From CAZNKU01 sp964573775 (GTDB lineage Bacteria; Bacillota; Clostridia; Monoglobales; Firm-18), in the NCBI GenBank assembly GCA_964573775.1, contig CAZNKU010000030.1:1-16438 (forward strand): DNA of 16,438 bases. Reading direction: 5' to 3'. Under the pieces are notes generated by a model. That model saw only the letters and a list, made by a program, of their open reading frames with translations, searched no databases and was not told the origin of the DNA. The position numbers and the translations under genes were made by a program. The stretch's first letter is position 1. Each line of letters opens with the position of its first letter. Positions 13,485-16,438 of this stretch are shown one piece after another.

Positions 13485-13794
13485 ATTTTATTATCATATC
13501 TTCAATTTGCTGAACAGTTGTTATGCCGGATTCCCTGTTTACAACCTTACCCTCCTTAAAAACTAACAAAGTAGGAACACTTACAATTTCAAATTTTGCT
13601 GCAAGCTCTTCCTCCTCGTCAACATTTACCTTGCCTACCTTAATTTCATTATGGGCATTGGCAAATTCATCAATAACCTGCATAAGTGCTTTACAAGGTC
13701 CGCACCAATCTGCCCAGAAGTCTACAACCACAGGTGTTTCACAACCCATAACTTCCTTTTGAAAATTTTTATCCGTTACCTTAATTACTGACAT
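13483..13794 (-). CDS. trxA: Thioredoxin
   Basis: 103 residues, the normal length of a single thioredoxin domain. Cytoplasmic disulfide reductant for ribonucleotide reductase, peroxidases and others. The redox motif is WCGPC with Cys31 and Cys34, preceded by VVVDFWAD, and the cis-proline follows in VPTLLVFKEGK. Start ATG at 13794 follows AAAGGAGA. No thioredoxin reductase gene is adjacent. A terminator for the iron-sulfur gene separates it from its left-hand transcription neighbour, so it should have its own promoter, not confidently identified. Its last codon and stop lie within the terminal repeat of the 309-bp element. Confidence 0.96.
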   Translation of the reverse strand: MSVIKVTDKNFQKEVMGCETPVVVDFWADWCGPCKALMQVIDEFANAHNEIKVGKVNVDEEEELAAKFEIVSVPTLLVFKEGKVVNRESGITTVQQIEDMIIK

Positions 13795-13814
13795 ACAAAT
13801 CTCCTTTAAACAAA

Positions 13815-13848
13815 ATTAACATACTACAATTTTCTGTAGTATGTTAAT
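13815..13848 (-). terminator. Terminator of the QueG-like gene
   Basis: Perfect 14-bp stem (13815-13828 with 13835-13848: ATTAACATACTACA / TGTAGTATGTTAAT) and a 6-nt loop. On the - strand it is followed by TTTGTTTAAAGG, a short T-rich tail that also leads into the trxA ribosome site. Confidence 0.7.
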
Positions 13849-13868
13849 AATTATCCTGTAAAAATAAG

Positions 13869-14513
13869 TCATTTAATTTTAGATTTAGGGCAATTTTTAA
13901 TGCAAATACCGCACACCGCACCTCTGCCTATATGTTGAAACTTACTTTTCATATATTCACTGCAAGCCTTTGCATCATACATTTCCTCACGGCTTATTCC
14001 CTCGTGGAAATTTACACCACGTATTGCCATAGCAGGGCATTTTTCACGGCATATATTACAGTTTCCGCAATCCTTTTCCAATGGCTTGTCCACTTCAAAG
14101 GGCATATCCGTAAGTATTGTACCAAGACGCACAGCTGGACCGTATTTTTCAGATATAAAAAGACAGCTTTTTCCAATATAACCAAGACCTGCAAGTCTTG
14201 CGGCAGTTTTGTGAGGAAAATGGGAAACATATCCACCCGTAGACTGTGATGCACCTACGCATATGTAGTTGTAGCCAAGCTTACCTATTTCAAGACCGCA
14301 TCTTAACAAAACTCTGTCTATAAAGGCATTTACCGTACGGTAGTGATGAAAATATTCAAATGTAGGCTGGTCAGTAATTTTGCTTAAAACAAATTTTGAA
14401 AGCGGTATGACAATTGATATTGCATATGGAAGCTCATAGTCAACCTTTGCAAAGCCAACCTCGTCAACACCTTCATTTTTAAGTATCTTTATAATTATTT
14501 CATTATTATTCAT
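13869..14513 (-). CDS. Small QueG-like double [4Fe-4S] protein
   Basis: 214 residues. The C-terminal part carries two cluster motifs: CGNCNICREKCP (Cys149, 152, 155, 159) and CGICIKNCP (Cys201, 204, 208) with Cys184 as the likely eighth ligand. The segment HKTAARLAGLGYIGKS (101-116) matches the core region of epoxyqueuosine reductase, and LGTILTDMPFE follows as in that family. True QueG is about 310-380 residues with a cobalamin-binding N-terminal region and HEAT repeats in the longer type; here only about 100 residues precede the core and nothing follows the second cluster. It is therefore a minimal paralogue whose substrate is unknown, and queuosine synthesis should not be assumed. ATG at 14513 follows GGGTGA. 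Own terminator at 13815-13848. Confidence 0.85.
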   Translation of the reverse strand: MNNNEIIIKILKNEGVDEVGFAKVDYELPYAISIVIPLSKFVLSKITDQPTFEYFHHYRTVNAFIDRVLLRCGLEIGKLGYNYICVGASQSTGGYVSHFPHKTAARLAGLGYIGKSCLFISEKYGPAVRLGTILTDMPFEVDKPLEKDCGNCNICREKCPAMAIRGVNFHEGISREEMYDAKACSEYMKSKFQHIGRGAVCGICIKNCPKSKIK

Positions 14514-14543
14514 AAAAATTCACCCAATATTATAATAACACAA

Positions 14544-14572
14544 TTTACAAAAAAAGAAAAGTATGTTATAAT
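14544..14572 (+). promoter_or_regulatory. Sigma-A promoter of the DUF4364 gene
   Basis: -35 TTTACA (14544-14549), 17-nt spacer, perfect -10 TATAAT (14567-14572). The predicted start near 14579 gives a leader of about 23 nt containing TTAGGAGAA. Confidence 0.85.
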
Positions 14573-14601
14573 AATTACATAATGAAATTAGGAGAATTAA
14601 A

Positions 14602-15117
14602 ATGTATCTTGATGACGTACAGATAAGACTTTCAATTTTATATACTCTAAAATGTTTTAAGGTTTCTATGACCGAAGGAGATTTGCAATCCGTACTTGTA
14701 TGGAATGAAATTATAGACTACTTTACAATGATGGACTACCTGCTTGATATGGAAAAAATAGGCCTTGTATCCACCGTAACAATTGAAGGCTACACACGCT
14801 ATGACATAACAAAAAAAGGCCACGAAACACTTGGAATGTTCAAAGAGCAGATACCTTTCAGCATAAGGGACAAAATATTCACACTTGCAGATGCTCATCT
14901 TTCAAAGCTTGAAAGAGGCAGAGAAATTGTTGCAGATATCGTACCCGTAGATGAACGAAAATACCTTGCAAAGTGCGGAATTTATGAATTCGGAATGCCT
15001 TTAATGGAGCTTAGCATTTTTGCAGGCACACGTAAACATGCAGAAGAAATTGCAAAAAAATTCGAGGAAGAATCTGCTTCCATTTATAAAACAGTATTGG
15101 AAAAGATAATTGAATAA
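14602..15117 (+). CDS. DUF4364 family protein (winged-helix-like)
   Basis: 171 residues. Recognised as DUF4364, found mainly in Clostridia, with no settled function. The first ~80 residues look like a winged helix: IRLSILYTLKCF, TEGDLQSVLVW, a long helix IIDYFTMMDYLLDMEKIGLV, a wing VTIEGYTRYDITKKGHETLGMF, then PFSIRDKI. The C-terminal half is alpha/beta (KYLAKCGIYEFGMPLMELSIFAG, then a long helix to the end), perhaps a ligand or dimer domain. A transcription-regulator role is inferred. ATG at 14602 follows TAGGAGAA; strong promoter and a clear terminator make it a single-gene unit. Confidence 0.92.
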   Translation: MYLDDVQIRLSILYTLKCFKVSMTEGDLQSVLVWNEIIDYFTMMDYLLDMEKIGLVSTVTIEGYTRYDITKKGHETLGMFKEQIPFSIRDKIFTLADAHLSKLERGREIVADIVPVDERKYLAKCGIYEFGMPLMELSIFAGTRKHAEEIAKKFEEESASIYKTVLEKIIE

Positions 15118-15121
15118 AAGC

Positions 15122-15152
15122 AAAACAGGGTGAAACATCACCCTGTTTTTTT
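15122..15152 (+). terminator. Terminator of the DUF4364 gene
   Basis: Perfect 12-bp stem AAAACAGGGTGA / TCACCCTGTTTT (15122-15133 with 15138-15149), 4-nt loop, seven consecutive T at 15146-15152. It begins 4 nt after the stop codon. Confidence 0.93.
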
Positions 15153-15167
15153 ATGCGCATTTTTTAA

Positions 15168-15260
15168 CCATCCGAAAAATTAGTAAAAAATGTTGCAGGT
15201 TGGACAAACTACGACGACGGTGTATTAAGATACTCCGAGGAGGAGTTTGTTCAAAATAAA
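15168..15260 (+). pseudogene. Possible decayed coding fragment, no start codon
   Basis: One frame reads PSEKLVKNVAG and then GWTNYDDGVLRYSEEEF followed by VQNK, before running through the ileS terminator. The composition (aromatics, DDG turn, acidic helix) looks like real protein, in contrast to the surrounding A+T-rich gap, but there is no ATG, GTG or TTG in frame after the stop at 15165 and no recognised family. The DNA also contains an inverted repeat TGGACAAACT / AGTTTGTTCA (15201-15252 region). Best read as a remnant of a lost gene; a structured non-coding role is the alternative. Confidence 0.35.
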
Positions 15261-15284
15261 AGCAGGGTAAATTACCCTGCTTTT
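15258..15284 (-). terminator. Terminator of ileS
   Basis: Stem AAAAGCAGGGTA / TACCCTGCTTTT (15258-15269 with 15273-15284), 3-nt loop. On the - strand the right arm ends in TTTT followed by ATTTTG. It lies 16 nt after the ileS stop. Confidence 0.88.
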
Positions 15285-15300
15285 GTGTTATGTGCATTTT

Positions 15301-16438
15301 TTACAATTTTTGAAGACCTAATGTTACCTTTTCGCCATTTATATCCCATGCCTTCTGATTATCGCATTCTGTGTCGAATTTGATATCATCTGCAAGGACA
15401 TCTTCCATAATTTCGTCCTTGTTGTTAGCGATGATTTCCTTAATTTTATCATTACCGCTGTGGTAAAGAACAACGTGATCCATAACCTCGTAGCCACTGT
15501 CTTTACGCATTGTCTGGATTTTACTGATAACCTCACGAACAAAGCCTTCTTCAATAAGTTCAGGTGTAAGGTTAGTATCAAGAACAACAGTAATACCGTA
15601 ATCACTTGCGGATTCAAAGCCTTCTACCTGTGCAGTTTCAATAAGCAAATCTTCTTTTTCAAGCTCTGCTGTGATTGTTGAAAGCTGAAGCTTCAATACG
15701 CCGTTTGCATTAAGCTCATCCATAGCTGCATTGCCGTCAATTTCAGCAAGTGCGTTTCTGATTTCGCCAATAAACTTACCGTACTTAGGACCTAATGTTC
15801 TAAGCTGTGGTTTAAAGCTATAAGACGTAAAGTCTTTAACATCGTCTTTAAATTCAACATTCTTAACGTTAAGCTCTTCTGCAATAATTGCCTTGAAAAA
15901 TTCGTTAAGCTCTGTATGAGATTTTACAAACATTGTGCCGATTGGCTGACGGTTTTTGATGTTAGCACTGTTACGGCATGAACGGCCAAGAACAACTATA
16001 TCAAGAACCTCTTTCATATTTGCTTCAAGTTCTTTGTCAATCCATTCGTCATTTGCAACAGGGAAGTCGCAAAGATGTACGCTTTCAGGAGCATTTTTGT
16101 CAATAGAGCACACAAGGTTTCTGTAGATATCGTCTGCCATGAAAGGTATCATAGGCGCAGAGATTTTAGCAAGCTCAACCAATGTTGTGTAAAGGGTCAT
16201 ATATGCATTAATCTTATCCTGAGTCAATTCCTTGCCCCAGAATCTTTCTCTGCTGCGGCGAACGTACCAGTTACTTAAATCATCAACAAAGTCCTGCAAA
16301 ATTCTTGAGGTTTCAGTAATCTTGTAGTTTTCAAGGTTGTGGTCAACTTCTTTAATCAATGTGTTAAGCTTTGAAAGAAGCCACTTATCCATAACGGAAA
16401 GCTTGTCATATTCCAAAGAATACTTTGTAGCATCAAAG
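15301..16438 (-). CDS. ileS: Isoleucyl-tRNA synthetase, C-terminal part (type 2, 5' end outside window)
   Basis: About 379 C-terminal residues, frame open to the right edge. Charges tRNA-Ile. Visible: the anticodon-binding helical domain beginning YDKLSVMDKWLLSKLNTLI, with LSNWYVRRSRERFWG, AKISAPMIPFMADDIYRNL, and NIKNRQPIGTMFV, then the C-terminal extension with RTLGPKYGKFIGEIRNAL and LTPELIEEGFVREVISKIQTMRKDSGYEV (DUF5915-like region). The YVRRSRERFW motif and this extension mark the eukaryote-like type 2 enzyme of about 1030-1060 residues rather than the E. coli/Bacillus type with a zinc-ribbon C-terminus. The catalytic HIGH and KMSKS motifs lie beyond the window. Known type 2 enzymes are often less sensitive to mupirocin. 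Terminator at 15258-15284. Confidence 0.95.
   Translation of the reverse strand, partial: FDATKYSLEYDKLSVMDKWLLSKLNTLIKEVDHNLENYKITETSRILQDFVDDLSNWYVRRSRERFWGKELTQDKINAYMTLYTTLVELAKISAPMIPFMADDIYRNLVCSIDKNAPESVHLCDFPVANDEWIDKELEANMKEVLDIVVLGRSCRNSANIKNRQPIGTMFVKSHTELNEFFKAIIAEELNVKNVEFKDDVKDFTSYSFKPQLRTLGPKYGKFIGEIRNALAEIDGNAAMDELNANGVLKLQLSTITAELEKEDLLIETAQVEGFESASDYGITVVLDTNLTPELIEEGFVREVISKIQTMRKDSGYEVMDHVVLYHSGNDKIKEIIANNKDEIMEDVLADDIKFDTECDNQKAWDINGEKVTLGLQKL

Larger units (their letters stand above)
13181..13489. repeat. 309-bp hairpin-rich intergenic element with terminal inverted repeats (MITE-like or structured RNA)
   Basis: The ends are inverted repeats: AAAATAACAGCAACC (13181-13195) is the exact reverse complement of 13475-13489, and after three unmatched bases the match continues for nine more. 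Inside, in order: a perfect 13-bp hairpin with 4-nt loop (13209-13238); a 15-bp stem (13264-13278 with 13307-13321) with one T-G wobble, enclosing CGTAC-GATG-GTACG (13287-13300); a perfect 13-bp hairpin (13329-13341 with 13351-13363); and a 6-bp hairpin GGCAAG / CTTGCC (13385-13404). No plausible gene: the longest frame across it has no ribosome site. The right terminal repeat contains the last Lys codon and stop codon of thioredoxin. No target duplication was found. It fills the whole gene-free gap 13153-13482. Confidence 0.65.
15151..15303. repeat. Duplicated hairpin plus TTATGYGCATTTTTTA module
   Basis: Copy A (15122-15166) and copy B (15258-15303) each consist of a CAGGGT / ACCCTG hairpin followed by the 16-mer TTATGYGCATTTTTTA (15151-15166 and 15288-15303; one difference, C or T). 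Copy B's last three bases are the ileS stop codon. The listed span runs from the first to the second 16-mer. Confidence 0.6.

Noticed and set aside
13181..13489. CRISPR array
   Set aside because: There are only two copies of the 22-bp palindrome, no regular spacers, and no cas genes.
13201..13566. 121-codon open frame on the + strand across the hairpin element
   Set aside because: It has no ribosome site, runs through five hairpins and overlaps the thioredoxin gene antisense; the translation looks like translated repeats.

Overview
The window is a piece of chromosome from a low-GC Gram-positive bacterium, most likely an anaerobic member of the class Clostridia (Oscillospiraceae/Lachnospiraceae-like). 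The evidence is the A+T-rich sequence with strong Shine-Dalgarno sites (GGAGG), a DUF4364 protein, FemAB-type cell-wall enzyme, a UgpC/MsmK-type ABC ATPase, an eukaryote-like (type 2) IleRS, and small hydrophobic or acidic genes of a kind I associate with spore-forming Clostridia. It is mostly ordinary chromosome. No rRNA, tRNA, CRISPR array, intact insertion sequence or phage gene was seen.

Layout. 1-2577 (mostly + strand): the 3' end of an ABC sugar-importer ATPase, a terminator, biotin protein ligase without its DNA-binding domain, a small four-cysteine protein on the - strand with a very good promoter, and exonuclease III. 2578-6673: a convergent terminator, a Dabb-domain protein, then a membrane-anchored HtrA protease lying downstream of an OmpR-type response regulator and its sensor kinase (all - strand), an arrangement reminiscent of secretion-stress systems. 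6674-12066: a tight - strand operon, read from right to left: YfcE-type phosphoesterase, FemAB-like aminoacyltransferase, alanine racemase, methionyl-tRNA synthetase, TatD nuclease, ending in a hairpin terminator that also carries the promoter of the response regulator. The operon promoter places the transcription start at or next to the first ATG, so the first gene looks leaderless.

12083-13152 (+ strand) is the least explained part: four consecutive small genes (21, 81, 108 and 90 residues) with no recognised function, diverging from the phosphoesterase operon, behind a promoter that fits a sporulation sigma-K pattern as well as a moderate sigma-A pattern. They end next to a 309-bp intergenic element (13181-13489) made of back-to-back perfect hairpins and bounded by inverted repeats, which reaches into the last codon of thioredoxin.

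13483-16438: thioredoxin and a small QueG-like iron-sulfur protein (- strand), a divergent DUF4364 gene (+ strand) with a near-consensus promoter, a 150-bp gap containing two copies of a hairpin module around what looks like a decayed coding fragment, and the C-terminal third of isoleucyl-tRNA synthetase (- strand, running off the right edge).
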